DNA from: Muribaculaceae bacterium | Lineage (GTDB): Bacteria; Bacteroidota; Bacteroidia; Bacteroidales; Muribaculaceae | Assembly: GCA_017505535.1 (NCBI GenBank) | Contig: JAFVPD010000012.1 | Location: 1-55,929, forward strand | DNA: 55,929 bases | Direction of reading: 5' to 3' | In this document: one piece after another, positions 7,640 to 17,381 of the stretch | Layout: the number at the start of each line of letters is the position of its first letter | Position numbering within the stretch: position 1 is the stretch's first letter | Made by a program: the position numbers and the translations under genes | Notes under the pieces: generated by a model | Databases searched by the model: none | Told to the model about the DNA's origin: nothing | What the model saw: the letters and a program-made list of their open reading frames with translations, nothing else

Positions 7640-9037
7640 ATGAAACGAACTAAAATTGTAGATATATTTGCACCCGAACTCATCGGCAATCAGGTGAGTG
7701 TTAAAGGGTGGGTGAGAACTCGTCGTGGAAACAAAAATGTGCAATTTGTGGCATTGAACGATGGCTCAACAATTAAAAACATTCAGATTGTTTTTGACAT
7801 GGAGAAATTCTCCGACGAACAATTGAAACCCATCACAACCGGGGCTAGTATTCATGTCATCGGACAACTTGTTGAGTCAATGGGTAAAGGTCAATCGGCC
7901 GAAATTCAAGCTGAACAGCTTGAAGTATATGGTACTGCCGACCCCGATTCATATCCTTTGCAAAAGAAAGGTCACACTTTTGAATTCCTTCGCGAAAAAG
8001 CTCACTTGCGCCCTCGCACAAATACATTTGGCGCAGTGTTCCGCATTCGTCACCACATGGCTATTGCTATTCACCAATTCTTCCACGAACATGGATTCTT
8101 CTATTTCCACACACCAATCATCACAGCATCGGACTGTGAAGGTGCCGGACAAATGTTCCAAGTGACTACAAAGAATCTATATGACCTCAAGAAAGATGAA
8201 AACGGCTCGATTATTTACGATGATGATTTCTTCGGCAAACAAGCAAGTTTGACTGTTTCGGGACAGCTTGAAGGTGAATTGGCTGCAACAGCACTTGGCT
8301 CTATTTATACCTTCGGTCCAACATTCCGCGCCGAAAATTCCAATACTCCACGCCACTTGGCTGAGTTCTGGATGATTGAACCTGAAGTTGCCTTTGCCGA
8401 TCTCAATGACCTCATGGATCTTGAAGAAGAATTTATCAAATATTGTATTCGTTGGGCTCTCGACAACTGTAAAGATGACCTTGAGTTCTTGAACAATATG
8501 GTTGACAAAGGCCTCATCGAACGCTTGGAAAAAGTAATCGATACCGAATTTGTGAGACTACCTTACACTCAAGGTATCAAAATCCTTGAAGAAGCAATTG
8601 CTGCCGGTAAGAAGTTTGAATTCCCTGTATATTGGGGCTGCGACCTTGCAAGCGAACATGAACGTTATCTCGTTGAGGAGCACTTCAACAAACCGGTTAT
8701 CATGACCGATTACCCTGCCGAAATCAAAGCATTCTACATGAAACAGAACGCCGACGGCAAAACTGTACAAGGAACCGACGTGCTCTTCCCTCAAATCGGT
8801 GAAATCATCGGTGGTAGCGTGCGTGAAGAGAACTACGATAAACTCATGAAGCGCATCGAAGAATTAAATATCCCAATGAAGGATATGTGGTGGTATCTCG
8901 ATACTCGTCGTTTCGGTACAGTGCCTCATGCAGGTTTTGGTCTTGGTTTTGAACGTTTGTTGCTCTTTGTTACAGGTATGACCAACATTCGCGATGTCAT
9001 TCCATTCCCCCGCACTCCAAACAACGCAGAGTTTTAA
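7640..9037 (+). CDS. asnS: Asparaginyl-tRNA synthetase
   Basis: 465 residues, standard length. It charges tRNA-Asn with asparagine. An N-terminal OB-fold anticodon-binding domain ([12 protein letters not shown]) is followed by the class II core: motif 2 around [21 protein letters not shown] and motif 3 [10 protein letters not shown]. The Asn-type composition ([11 protein letters not shown]) separates it from AspRS. It lies 35 bases after the pseudouridine synthase gene and may share its transcript. A strong hairpin terminator follows at 9058. Confidence 0.95.
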   Translation: MKRTKIVDIFAPELIGNQVSVKGWVRTRRGNKNVQFVALNDGSTIKNIQIVFDMEKFSDEQLKPITTGASIHVIGQLVESMGKGQSAEIQAEQLEVYGTADPDSYPLQKKGHTFEFLREKAHLRPRTNTFGAVFRIRHHMAIAIHQFFHEHGFFYFHTPIITASDCEGAGQMFQVTTKNLYDLKKDENGSIIYDDDFFGKQASLTVSGQLEGELAATALGSIYTFGPTFRAENSNTPRHLAEFWMIEPEVAFADLNDLMDLEEEFIKYCIRWALDNCKDDLEFLNNMVDKGLIERLEKVIDTEFVRLPYTQGIKILEEAIAAGKKFEFPVYWGCDLASEHERYLVEEHFNKPVIMTDYPAEIKAFYMKQNADGKTVQGTDVLFPQIGEIIGGSVREENYDKLMKRIEELNIPMKDMWWYLDTRRFGTVPHAGFGLGFERLLLFVTGMTNIRDVIPFPRTPNNAEF

Positions 9038-9057
9038 TCAACCTGACATAACATCTA

Positions 9058-9100
9058 AAGCGAGGGTGAACCAAAATGAAATGGTTCACCCTCGCTTTTT
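9058..9100 (+). terminator. Intrinsic terminator after asnS
   Basis: A 16-bp perfect inverted repeat (arms 9058-9073 and 9082-9097, 8-base loop), followed by a T run. Confidence 0.92.
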
Positions 9101-9134
9101 GCCACCCTGCATTGGAGGGTATAAGCATAAAAAA

Positions 9135-9162
9135 CGTCCGTGTCAAAATTTTGACACGGACG
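9135..9162 (-). terminator. Intrinsic terminator of the phosphodiester glycosidase gene
   Basis: A perfect 28-bp palindrome (cgtccgtgtcaaaa and its complement) flanked by A and T runs on both sides. It can serve either strand and ends the minus-strand gene that stops at 9198. Together with the previous terminator it separates two convergent genes. Confidence 0.85.
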
Positions 9163-9197
9163 CTATTTTTCTTGGGAAAAATATTAATGCGAATGTA

Positions 9198-11918
9198 TTA
9201 TCTCACAATAACTTTTTTTGTGTAGGTGCGACCGGCATTGTCGGTAACAACAACGATGTAAAGCCCGTTGAGATGTTCCGCTTCAATGACATTTCCGGCA
9301 GCTTGGCCCACCAATGCTCCATTAATAGAATAGATTGAAGTTGATTTAGCTTCAATGCCCGATACATTGATTTTGCCATCGATCAATGAGATATTGATAT
9401 TAGCTTCGTTATCTACAATCACATTTTCCACGCCCGATGCAACGTCGGTTTTGAATGTATATTTAGAAGCAACGATGCTTGGCGCAAAGTGGTAAACATT
9501 GGCTGTTGATTCATCGATTTTTTCAAAAGCGACATAGGCACATGTAACATATAGAGTTGATTCAAGTGCGCTTGTCTCGTTGCGTGTATATATCACTTTG
9601 TCATTGGTGCGGTCAACGATTACAAATCCATCGGAATAATGAGTGCCGCTTGGCTCAATCGTGTAAACCACATCACCGAGAGTCACGATGTCTCCACCTG
9701 CGGTAGAATTCACTACTCCGGCCGAGTTGAATGAGTATTCGGTGTAGGCTGTGCCATCGAGTTTGTTGAGTTGTTTAGCGGCTGAGCGGTCGCTCCACAC
9801 AACATTATTAACCGCCGAGATATCGTTATTTGTGGGTTGAACGATACCTTGAGTGCCACCGGTAGCATCTTTGCCTAATGCTATCGCAGCCGATTTGCTT
9901 GCTACTTGAACTCCGTTTTCTACATAGATTTTAGAGATTTTAGTTTCTCCGCTGGCCAATGTATAGAATGCGCCACCGCTTGAACTCATCACGTCGCCGA
10001 TAGCACGTCCCATGATGTCCATACGTGCGCTTGCGCAACCATCTGGCGGTGTAATTGTCAAGTCAACCAAGTCTGAGGCAGAGGTTTTGCCACTGGGGAG
10101 TATTTTATAAGCAGTAGAAGCAGTGCTTCCTCCGGCTGAGGTTGAAATGATGAGGTTTCCGACTTCATCGGCTGTTAGGCAGAATCCGCTCACTCCGGTG
10201 TTGATTTCTGATTTTCCTGATTTGTTAACTGCAATGATTTTGGCATTGGTGCGATCTTGAATGTAGAGTGTTCCATTGTATCCTGCGGCCCAACGAGCAT
10301 CGCCGGGTGTTGAGGGAATCACGCTGGAATTGTAGCTCCAATCAAGTGTCAAAGTAGGACCTTCGGTAGTAGGGTCTTTTGGTGGCTCTGCGGTAGTAGT
10401 GTTGCTACCTGATAGAGCTACGGTCTTAGATGTTGCCGAGGTTGAAGAGATGGTGAGAGTCGCAGAGTGTGACCCCGTTGCAGTGGGTGCATACTTTACT
10501 GTAATAGTGCCACTTGCCGCATCTTTGCTGATAGAACTTGCCGATATTGAGAATTGAGATGCATTGCTCCCCGACAAAGAAATTTTAATATTGTCGCGCA
10601 AGTTGCTACCTGAGATTGAAAGGGTTTTTGATACCGCAGCATTGTCGCTTGTGGTAAATGAGAGAGACGAAGCGCCGGTTGTCAACACAGGAGTTGGAAG
10701 CTTAACAATAAAGAAACCATCGGCTACTGAACGAGTTGCGCCTCCGCTATTGTTGTTTACAGGGTCGTTTATGATTCCTTCGGTGCAAGTCCAGAATTGA
10801 GAAGAACCTCCACCATCAAAGTTTAGGGCATCACTACAACCGAGGTTTTTCATGATGTCGCCAAGAACTTTACCTGTACAACCTTGAGTATAAGTTGAAT
10901 TGCGGCCATCGACAACACACATCACCAATTTTGTCTTATCGGCATTGTAACCAACTGCTGTGCGGGGTTGATTGCTTGAAATTGCTCCAAGGCTATTTGG
11001 ATAAGATGAAATTGTTACTCCATCACACAAAATCATGGCTGAGCCACCAAGCGCTTGATGCACGATTGGATTGGTTTCAACGCCATTATTGTCTTTGATG
11101 GTTGGGTTGAGATATACTGTGATTTCTTGACCCGCTTTCAATCCACCTACATAAGCACCATTTTGTGTGCCACGTCCGAATAGCACGATTCCGTTTGAAG
11201 GAATTGACACGTTGCCTGATGAGGGGGTGCTTGCTACTGTATATTTTACATATTTGCCGGGGGTGAGAGTTGCACCATTCACCGGAGTGAGTTTAACGGC
11301 ATATCCACCGTAGCCCGAGGTTAATGAGGACGACCCATATTCGGGCGTGTAGAATATGAGCATTTCGCCAATGCCACAATTTGCTACATAGCTGGGTGTC
11401 GAGTTTATTGCGGCGCCATTTGACCATCCTTCAATTCCGTTAACGTTGCTACACCAGCAAGTTATTTTGTTGGTGTAACCGATAGTAGGAACTGAATTTT
11501 CATCGGCGGTTATCGCATAATATCCATCGCCACTGAATCCCTTGCGAGCTTTCCCGTCAATAACGGTGAAACCTCCGGGGGTCTCGGTACTGAAAAACCC
11601 TCCATTTACGCCGGCGATTGCTGTCGCTCCGGTAATTTTCCCTGCCATAGAGCTAACTGTTGAGCGTGAAGTGAGGTAGCTGCCGCCGGGAACCGCTTTG
11701 ATTGCAACGTCGGGGTTGGTCAAGTCTGTCACAGTATAGAATATGCGCATGTGGTGTGAACTGGTATATACATGAGCCTTGGTTACTGTGGTGCCTGCTC
11801 CTAACGAAGAGGTTGAAGTAACATCAACCGTGTAGGAGGTGCCATTAAGTTTCCATGTCGTTGCCGAAGCAGTGAAGATGGCAACGCATGACAAGATGAG
11901 TAAAAATAGTTTTTTCAT
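9198..11918 (-). CDS. Secreted phosphodiester glycosidase (NAGPA-like) with T9SS sorting domain
   Basis: 906 residues with a signal peptide (MKKLFLLILSCVAIFTASA). Residues about 60-410 match the phosphodiester glycosidase (NAGPA, PF09992) pattern: AIAGVNGGFF, TAVGYNADKTKLVMCVVDG, and the end block DALNFDGGGSSQFW with GGATRSVADGFFIV. In animals this family uncovers mannose-6-phosphate; bacterial relatives cleave sugar phosphodiesters, for example in wall or teichoic-type polymers. Then comes an Ig-like module (about 415-505; SLSFTTSD, VKYAPTATGSHSATLTIS), a ~290-residue region that may be a beta-propeller, and a C-terminal domain ending TYTKKVIVR typical of T9SS type A sorting. It is probably exported by the PorT/PorP/GldKLMN system encoded here and attached to the cell surface. 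Confidence 0.88.
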   Translation of the reverse strand: MKKLFLLILSCVAIFTASATTWKLNGTSYTVDVTSTSSLGAGTTVTKAHVYTSSHHMRIFYTVTDLTNPDVAIKAVPGGSYLTSRSTVSSMAGKITGATAIAGVNGGFFSTETPGGFTVIDGKARKGFSGDGYYAITADENSVPTIGYTNKITCWCSNVNGIEGWSNGAAINSTPSYVANCGIGEMLIFYTPEYGSSSLTSGYGGYAVKLTPVNGATLTPGKYVKYTVASTPSSGNVSIPSNGIVLFGRGTQNGAYVGGLKAGQEITVYLNPTIKDNNGVETNPIVHQALGGSAMILCDGVTISSYPNSLGAISSNQPRTAVGYNADKTKLVMCVVDGRNSTYTQGCTGKVLGDIMKNLGCSDALNFDGGGSSQFWTCTEGIINDPVNNNSGGATRSVADGFFIVKLPTPVLTTGASSLSFTTSDNAAVSKTLSISGSNLRDNIKISLSGSNASQFSISASSISKDAASGTITVKYAPTATGSHSATLTISSTSATSKTVALSGSNTTTAEPPKDPTTEGPTLTLDWSYNSSVIPSTPGDARWAAGYNGTLYIQDRTNAKIIAVNKSGKSEINTGVSGFCLTADEVGNLIISTSAGGSTASTAYKILPSGKTSASDLVDLTITPPDGCASARMDIMGRAIGDVMSSSGGAFYTLASGETKISKIYVENGVQVASKSAAIALGKDATGGTQGIVQPTNNDISAVNNVVWSDRSAAKQLNKLDGTAYTEYSFNSAGVVNSTAGGDIVTLGDVVYTIEPSGTHYSDGFVIVDRTNDKVIYTRNETSALESTLYVTCAYVAFEKIDESTANVYHFAPSIVASKYTFKTDVASGVENVIVDNEANINISLIDGKINVSGIEAKSTSIYSINGALVGQAAGNVIEAEHLNGLYIVVVTDNAGRTYTKKVIVR

Positions 11919-11959
11919 TATTATATATTATGAATTGATTATTTTCTCAAAAAACGGTG

Positions 11960-11967
11960 CAAAGTTA
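11960..11967 (-). promoter_or_regulatory. -7 element for the glycosidase gene
   Basis: Minus-strand TAACTTTG, about 45 bases before the ATG at 11918, in the divergent spacer shared with mdh. Confidence 0.65.
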
Positions 11968-12126
11968 GCTAAAATTCTTGTATTCACCTAATTCGCCACA
12001 TTTAGAACACCTCAAAAAGTATCATTTGACGATTTTTAGGCACGAAATTTGTATAATTGTTGTAAAACAAATGGCTGCATAGTGAAATTTTAAGACAATT
12101 TTCAAACTCGTTATAAAATAAATGCG

Positions 12127-12134
12127 TAAATTTG
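12127..12134 (+). promoter_or_regulatory. -7 element for mdh
   Basis: TAAATTTG matches TAnnTTTG and leaves about 55 bases of leader to the mdh ATG. No clear -33 motif is seen. Confidence 0.5.
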
Positions 12135-12195
12135 TAGAGTTGTAACTAACGACGTAAAAAACAAACAATATAAACCATTATTAAATAATAAAATT

Positions 12196-13122
12196 ATGTC
12201 AAAGGTAACAGTTGTAGGCGCCGGTAATGTAGGCGCAACTTGTGCTAATGTTTTGGTCACTACAGGTGTAGCTGACGAAGTTGTTCTCATCGATATCAAA
12301 GAAGGTCTTTCTGAAGGAAAAACCATGGATATCATGCAAACTGCAAATATCCTTGGTCTCAACACTAAAATGGTTGGTGTTACAAACGACTATTCTAAAA
12401 CTGCCGATAGCGATGTTGTTGTAATCACTTCTGGGATTCCCCGCAAACCGGGTATGACTCGCGAAGAGCTCATCGGCGTTAATGCTGGTATAGTTAAGTC
12501 AGTGACTGACAGCGTGCTCAAATATTCACCCAACGCTATCATCATCTGTGTTTCTAACCCTATGGACACAATGACCTACCTCATTCACAAAACAAGTGGT
12601 CTTCCCAAAAACCGCATCATCGGTATGGGCGGAGCTCTCGACAGCGCTCGTTTCAAATATTTCTTGAGCCAAGCTCTCAATGCCAATCCTAATGAAATCG
12701 AAGGTATCGTTATGGGTGGACATGGTGACACTACTATGATTCCTTTGACTCGTTATGCTGCTTATCGTGGTATTCCTGTAAGCGAACTCATTGACGCTGA
12801 AACACTCAAACAAATTGCTGCCGACACAATGGTGGGTGGTGCTACTCTCACTAAGCTACTCGGCACTTCAGCTTGGTATGCTCCAGGTGCTGCTGCTGCT
12901 CAAGTGGCTGCTGCTGTTATCCACGATCAAAAACGCATGATCACTTGTAGTGCATTGCTCGAAGGTGAATATGGCGAAAAAGATCTTTGCATCGGTGTTC
13001 CTTGTATCCTCGGTCGCAACGGTATCGAAAAAATCGTTGAATTTGATCTCAACGACGAAGAAAAAGAACTCTTTGCTAAGAGCGCAGCTGCTGTTCACGG
13101 AACAAATGCAGCTCTTGCTTAA
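12196..13122 (+). CDS. mdh: Malate dehydrogenase
   Basis: 308 residues, the LDH-like type of NAD-dependent malate dehydrogenase that interconverts malate and oxaloacetate in the cytosol. The Rossmann loop GAGNVGA (residues 8-14), acidic end of strand two (LIDIKEG, NAD rather than NADP), substrate Arg loop PRKPGMTREEL, NPMDTMTYL, and the catalytic His in GGHGDTTMIPL are all present. It has its own promoter and is followed by a weak hairpin. Codon use is that of a highly expressed gene. Confidence 0.95.
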   Translation: MSKVTVVGAGNVGATCANVLVTTGVADEVVLIDIKEGLSEGKTMDIMQTANILGLNTKMVGVTNDYSKTADSDVVVITSGIPRKPGMTREELIGVNAGIVKSVTDSVLKYSPNAIIICVSNPMDTMTYLIHKTSGLPKNRIIGMGGALDSARFKYFLSQALNANPNEIEGIVMGGHGDTTMIPLTRYAAYRGIPVSELIDAETLKQIAADTMVGGATLTKLLGTSAWYAPGAAAAQVAAAVIHDQKRMITCSALLEGEYGEKDLCIGVPCILGRNGIEKIVEFDLNDEEKELFAKSAAAVHGTNAALA

Positions 13123-13156
13123 TTAATGCATTTTAGAGTTTTTAGATAAACAATTG

Positions 13157-13206
13157 CAAGGAGTCGGGTGTTTCATTCAGAGTGAGGCAACTGGCTCCTT
13201 GTTGTT
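13157..13206 (+). terminator. Probable terminator after mdh
   Basis: Arms caaggag (13157-13163) and ctccttg (13195-13201) enclose a 31-base loop and are followed by a short T-rich stretch. The loop is long, so strength is uncertain. Confidence 0.5.
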
Positions 13207-13226
13207 AAATTTTTAATCTGAGTTAT

Positions 13227-13736
13227 ATGATAGAAATCGCTCCCGATAAATTTGATGAAAGCATCTTTCGCCTCTTAGGCAAAGATTGGGCTCTCATAAC
13301 TTCTGGCGATATTGAAAACTTCAATATGATGACTGCCAGTTGGGGTGGCGCTGGTGTCTTATGGGCAAAGCCTGTTGCCACTATATATGTGCGACCCGAA
13401 AGATACACTCATGAATATATTGAACGCACCCGGCGATTCACTCTCTCATTCTTCCCCTCACAACTGCGGCAGGCTCTTGCCGAAATGGGCTCTAAAAGTG
13501 GTCGCAATTTTGACAAAATGCATTATGAGGCTTTGACTCCTATTGAGATGCCATCTCAACAAGTGGCTTTTGCTCAAGCTCGCATCGTGATGGATTGTCA
13601 GGTATTGTATAAAGATACAATGGCCGAAGAGAAATTCCTGGATAAACAACCTCTTGAAAAATGGTATGGTGGAGAGCATGGAAATCTCCACGACATCTAT
13701 ATAGCTGAGATTAAACACATTTGGATTAATGAATAA
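13227..13736 (+). CDS. Flavin reductase-like FMN-binding protein
   Basis: 169 residues. The pattern ALITSGDIENFNMMTASWGGAGVLWAKPVATIYVRPERYTHEYI is that of the flavin reductase-like split-barrel domain, where the 'N.MTASWGG' and 'P.R.T' segments bind FMN. The second half has ALAEMGSKSGR and ends in a beta-strand with the ARIVMDCQ motif. Partners of this family range from oxygenases to stand-alone reductases; there is none adjacent. Seventeen bases separate it from the thioredoxin-like lipoprotein gene, so the two may be cotranscribed. Confidence 0.85.
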   Translation: MIEIAPDKFDESIFRLLGKDWALITSGDIENFNMMTASWGGAGVLWAKPVATIYVRPERYTHEYIERTRRFTLSFFPSQLRQALAEMGSKSGRNFDKMHYEALTPIEMPSQQVAFAQARIVMDCQVLYKDTMAEEKFLDKQPLEKWYGGEHGNLHDIYIAEIKHIWINE

Positions 13737-13752
13737 TTAAATTACAAACACA

Positions 13753-14220
13753 ATGAAAAAGATTAAATTGTTTTTAGCTGCTTCGGCAGTTATAGCTATG
13801 GCTTCGTTGGCTTCTTGTGCTGGTTCTTCTAAAGAAAGCGCCGTACAAAACGATTCTGTTGCTGTGGCTAATGGCGCTGAAGAACGTGCTGTGTGGCGTT
13901 CTGGCGTATATGAACTTCAAGCAGGCGAAATCCTTGATTTCAGCCGCAATGTAAATCACCCTGTTGTTGTTGACTTCAATGCAACTTGGTGTGGTCCTTG
14001 CCAAGCTTTCAAACCAACGTTTGAAGAAATGGCTAAGAAATATGACGGACAAATCGAGTTTATTTCTGTCGATGTTGACCGTTGCCCCGAATCAGCTAAA
14101 GCCTTTGACGTTTCCGGCATTCCTCACATTCTTTTTGTTGCAACCGATGGATCTATCAGCAGCAACGTGGGATTGATGACTCCCGAAGAATTTGAAGCTG
14201 CTTTGCAAAAACTTCTCTAA
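13753..14220 (+). CDS. Thioredoxin-fold lipoprotein
   Basis: 155 residues. A lipoprotein signal with lipobox LASC places Cys at residue 23. A linker is followed by a full thioredoxin domain with active site WCGPC (about residues 77-81), FISVDVDRCPESAKAF and the cis-proline motif GIPHILF. It should act as a membrane-tethered thiol-disulfide oxidoreductase on the periplasmic side. The electron donor is unknown. It follows the flavin reductase-like gene closely and is closed by a strong terminator. Confidence 0.9.
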   Translation: MKKIKLFLAASAVIAMASLASCAGSSKESAVQNDSVAVANGAEERAVWRSGVYELQAGEILDFSRNVNHPVVVDFNATWCGPCQAFKPTFEEMAKKYDGQIEFISVDVDRCPESAKAFDVSGIPHILFVATDGSISSNVGLMTPEEFEAALQKLL

Positions 14221-14241
14221 GTAGGTTGATAAAATCATTCA

Positions 14242-14278
14242 GCGAGTGCGTCAAGGTTGCCTTGTCGCACTCGCTTTG
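14242..14278 (+). terminator. Intrinsic terminator after the thioredoxin-like gene
   Basis: Arms gcgagtgcg-t-caagg and ccttg-t-cgcactcgc with a ttg loop form a 14-bp stem interrupted by one T-T mismatch, then a T-rich tail. Confidence 0.85.
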
Positions 14279-14365
14279 TTAAATAAATGTAAAACTGTTG
14301 AGTGCAGTGAAAAGCCTAAACTATTCGCATTAAATTTGTAATTCCATTAAGTCTATAAATTGAAT

Positions 14366-15937
14366 ATGTCAAAAACAAGTCCCAAACTACACCAAAAATC
14401 TGCCCTTGTTCAAAGATTCAAACAACTTCTTTCGTTGAAGGCTATCACTACATTACTCACCGGTGTAGCCACTATTGTAGGGCTGCTTTTTGGAATCAGT
14501 CAATTTATGCGCGACAAAGGGGGCGACATCTCAGCTTCACTCAATGGACAGGAAATTTTAAATAATGAGAAAATCAATAATGTAATATTTGTTGACAGTA
14601 AAAACACTCCAATACCCGACATCTTTTTCCCTACTCTTGTCAACGACAAAGAATATTCGGTGAGAGATTTCTTCCTTCAGTATGACATACAGTCGGCCAA
14701 TGTTAATCTAAATCATTCCGACTTCTATAATGCCTATAACTCAGGCAACAAAATGTCGCTTCGATATAAGGACAATGTCCTATACTCTTTTACTGCCGTT
14801 GAAACTCCCATTGTAGGCATTTCGCTGAAAGGTGACTACGCCAGTATGGATATAAATATGAGGGCAACCTACGACGGCATTTCTCAGCCCTACGTTCACG
14901 AAATAAATAATAGATTTTACATTCAACCAAGCCTTGGCAACAATCGATTTGACGAGTGGAAAAACGCTTGCAAACAACGCGCAATTAAAAACTCCAAAGC
15001 ATTGAAATTCAATGCCTATTACATTACACAAAACAACTTTGACTACGAAACAATAATACCCACTTCGGCCATCGATAATCAACCTCGGCAAGATGATAAC
15101 GCCAGTAATCAGTCTAATAGCGCCGATGACAATGTAGCATCAACCTCGTCTCCGACATCTAACCCAATCACTGAGCCAAATCCCCGGCATGATGTGGCCG
15201 ATAAATCTGAAGCGCCCAAACAACTCGAGCATGAAAATCTTGAGAATTCGCCACTAAATATCACTGCAATTGATACTGTCACAAATAGCGACGGCACTCT
15301 CATTGCTACGTTGCGTTTTACCCCAACAGGCAAGAACACTACTGTGTATGCCGTGTTTGATTATGTCTTTCTAAAGCAAAATCCCAATAAGCGTCATTCA
15401 TCGATTTTCTACGTCAATATTAAACCTAACGACAATTACCTCAAAGTTGGTTTTTCTGACTATCACAATCGTTACGACAAACTCAAATTTGCCGGATTTG
15501 CCTCTGAAGATAACTCTCTTGCACAATACATAGAAATCACTCAACCCAATTCGGAAACTATGCGTTTCCGCAACAATAGCGAAACGCCCATAGGTATCAG
15601 TTACCAATCAAAGGATAGATTTTATGGGGCGTTTGCAATAGATGCCGATTCCTATACCACAATCAACCATCAGCTGGAAAGCATCTCCTACCTACGTGTT
15701 CCCACGACCGAATGGCGCGAATCATCATGGCAACGGTTTGTTTACAATGCCGATGGATCAATGACGATATGGGCCGTTCTGCTTATAATTGTTATTGTGT
15801 TTGTTGTAGGCTTCGCGATTATTTATGCCGGTATAATATTGTCCGACCGCTACAAGTTTATCGATGACCATTTCGAAATAGTCATTGTGGTAGTATGTGG
15901 ATTACTTATTTTGGCCTTCTGCCTGTTGTTTGGCTGA
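14366..15937 (+). CDS. Membrane protein of unknown function, N- and C-terminal helices
   Basis: 523 residues from the ATG at 14366 (a TTG is six bases upstream). One hydrophobic helix lies at about residues 29-48 (TTLLTGVATIVGLLFGI). A ~420-residue soluble part follows with a Ser/Asn/Asp-rich low-complexity linker near 245-300, and two helices at the C-terminus (about 470-495 and 503-522). The central part has beta-rich strands (GTLIATLRFTPTGKNTTVYAVFDYVF), suggesting domains held between membrane anchors. I do not recognise the family. It is followed after three bases by the convergent end of the helicase gene. Confidence 0.6.
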   Translation: MSKTSPKLHQKSALVQRFKQLLSLKAITTLLTGVATIVGLLFGISQFMRDKGGDISASLNGQEILNNEKINNVIFVDSKNTPIPDIFFPTLVNDKEYSVRDFFLQYDIQSANVNLNHSDFYNAYNSGNKMSLRYKDNVLYSFTAVETPIVGISLKGDYASMDINMRATYDGISQPYVHEINNRFYIQPSLGNNRFDEWKNACKQRAIKNSKALKFNAYYITQNNFDYETIIPTSAIDNQPRQDDNASNQSNSADDNVASTSSPTSNPITEPNPRHDVADKSEAPKQLEHENLENSPLNITAIDTVTNSDGTLIATLRFTPTGKNTTVYAVFDYVFLKQNPNKRHSSIFYVNIKPNDNYLKVGFSDYHNRYDKLKFAGFASEDNSLAQYIEITQPNSETMRFRNNSETPIGISYQSKDRFYGAFAIDADSYTTINHQLESISYLRVPTTEWRESSWQRFVYNADGSMTIWAVLLIIVIVFVVGFAIIYAGIILSDRYKFIDDHFEIVIVVVCGLLILAFCLLFG

Positions 15938-15940
15938 TGC

Positions 15941-17257
15941 TTATTTCAATAGTGTAACCCTCACGCGAGTATTCTTGATTTTGTGCGATGCAACGGCATT
16001 GACAATGGCTTTGGCTTCCGATGCAGGAACGGCCACCAATGCACAGTGGTCCTTTACGATGATTTTCCCAATTTTCGAAGCCTCAATGTTTCCTTTGTTC
16101 ACCAAATAGCCCACGATATCGCCTCGTGAAATCTTCTCTTTTTTCCCGGCATTGAAATAGAGTGTAGCCACATCGCTCCTGATAGGATCGGTGCTATGGC
16201 CCGTTGGCACGTATGGTCGGTCAAATTCAATGTAATCTGCAATAGTTTCACCCTCGGCGGTGATGACATATACCATGCCCTCAGCCCCCATGCGTGCTGT
16301 GCGACCGTTGCGATGGGTCCAACTTTCGGCCGATGGCGCTAAATGATAATGCACTACGGCTTGAACGTTGTCAATATCCAACCCGCGTGACCCCAAGTCG
16401 GTCGAGATCAGAATGGGAGTCGTGCCATTATTGAGCAAATCGATGGCTTTTTCTCGGTCGATCTGTTCCAATCCGCCATGATAGGCGCCAACGGGAAGAT
16501 TGGCCTTGCGCATGAGGTCATATACTCGTTCAACGCTCTCTCGATGGTTGACAAATAGGATAACTTTGCCATTGTTAAGGGAGCGCAACAAGTCGATTGC
16601 GATGTCAATTTTGTCGCGTGTGGGACTCTCTACTTGTACAATGGTCGTGCGACCACGAGGCGCATCGGCTTGCGCAGTAAAGTCAATTGTTTCGGGCTTC
16701 TTGAATGGGAGAAACGATGGCATGTCGGTGAGTCGGGTGGCCGACGTGAGTATCACTAATTTAAACGTTCCCATTGCCCTTACTATGCGGCGCATCTCAT
16801 CGTGAAATCCCAATTCAAGCGATTTGTCATATTCATCAAGCACAAGTGTCGATACGGTTGATAGGTCAACCGTTCCACGGTTTATGTGGTCGAGCAATCG
16901 GCCGGGTGTGGCTACGATTATCTCGGCGGGCACACTCAGCGACTTCACCTCGTCAAGCATTGAGTGACCGCCATAAAAGGCAACCGTCTTGTAGCCAACT
17001 GCAATCGTGCGCACAACCGATGCGATTTGTTGCACCAATTCGCGCGATGGCGCTATTATCACTGCTTGAACCCTTTGGTTGGCAGCTCCCAAACTGCGCA
17101 ATACGGGAATTGTAAATGCAATTGTTTTGCCTGAGCCTGTGGGCGACAGCAACAACACCGATTGAGAATGTGCCCTCATCATGCGTTGTTGCATCTCATT
17201 GAGATGCTCTATCCCAAGGCGCGACTTGATATTATTGATTATCTCCGACTCTTTCAT
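15941..17257 (-). CDS. DbpA-like DEAD-box RNA helicase with DEYD variant motif II
   Basis: 438 residues from the ATG at 17257; an in-frame TTG at 17275 overlaps the -7 element and is rejected. The core motifs are Walker A PTGSGKT, TPGRLLDH, SAT, ISTDLGSRGLDI and HRNGRTARMG. Motif II reads DEYD instead of DEAD, keeping both acidic residues needed for ATP hydrolysis. The last ~75 residues (KKEKISRGDIVGYLVNKGNI...KDHCALVAV) match the DbpA RNA-binding domain, which in E. coli docks on 23S rRNA helix 92, so a role in 50S assembly is likely. The gene has its own promoter with almost no leader. Confidence 0.88.
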   Translation of the reverse strand: MKESEIINNIKSRLGIEHLNEMQQRMMRAHSQSVLLLSPTGSGKTIAFTIPVLRSLGAANQRVQAVIIAPSRELVQQIASVVRTIAVGYKTVAFYGGHSMLDEVKSLSVPAEIIVATPGRLLDHINRGTVDLSTVSTLVLDEYDKSLELGFHDEMRRIVRAMGTFKLVILTSATRLTDMPSFLPFKKPETIDFTAQADAPRGRTTIVQVESPTRDKIDIAIDLLRSLNNGKVILFVNHRESVERVYDLMRKANLPVGAYHGGLEQIDREKAIDLLNNGTTPILISTDLGSRGLDIDNVQAVVHYHLAPSAESWTHRNGRTARMGAEGMVYVITAEGETIADYIEFDRPYVPTGHSTDPIRSDVATLYFNAGKKEKISRGDIVGYLVNKGNIEASKIGKIIVKDHCALVAVPASEAKAIVNAVASHKIKNTRVRVTLLK

Positions 17258-17272
17258 CTTGCTAATTTTCCA

Positions 17273-17280
17273 CAAAGGTA
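17273..17280 (-). promoter_or_regulatory. -7 element for the helicase gene
   Basis: Minus-strand TACCTTTG, 15 bases before the ATG at 17257, so the 5' leader is at most about ten bases. Confidence 0.6.
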
Positions 17281-17381
17281 CAAATATTATTGCTCCATTT
17301 GTTTTCCATGACTAAATTATTTATAACCTTTGCCGTCAACAACCGGTTATGTCTTAATTACCCCAAGCTCCAATCAAACAA

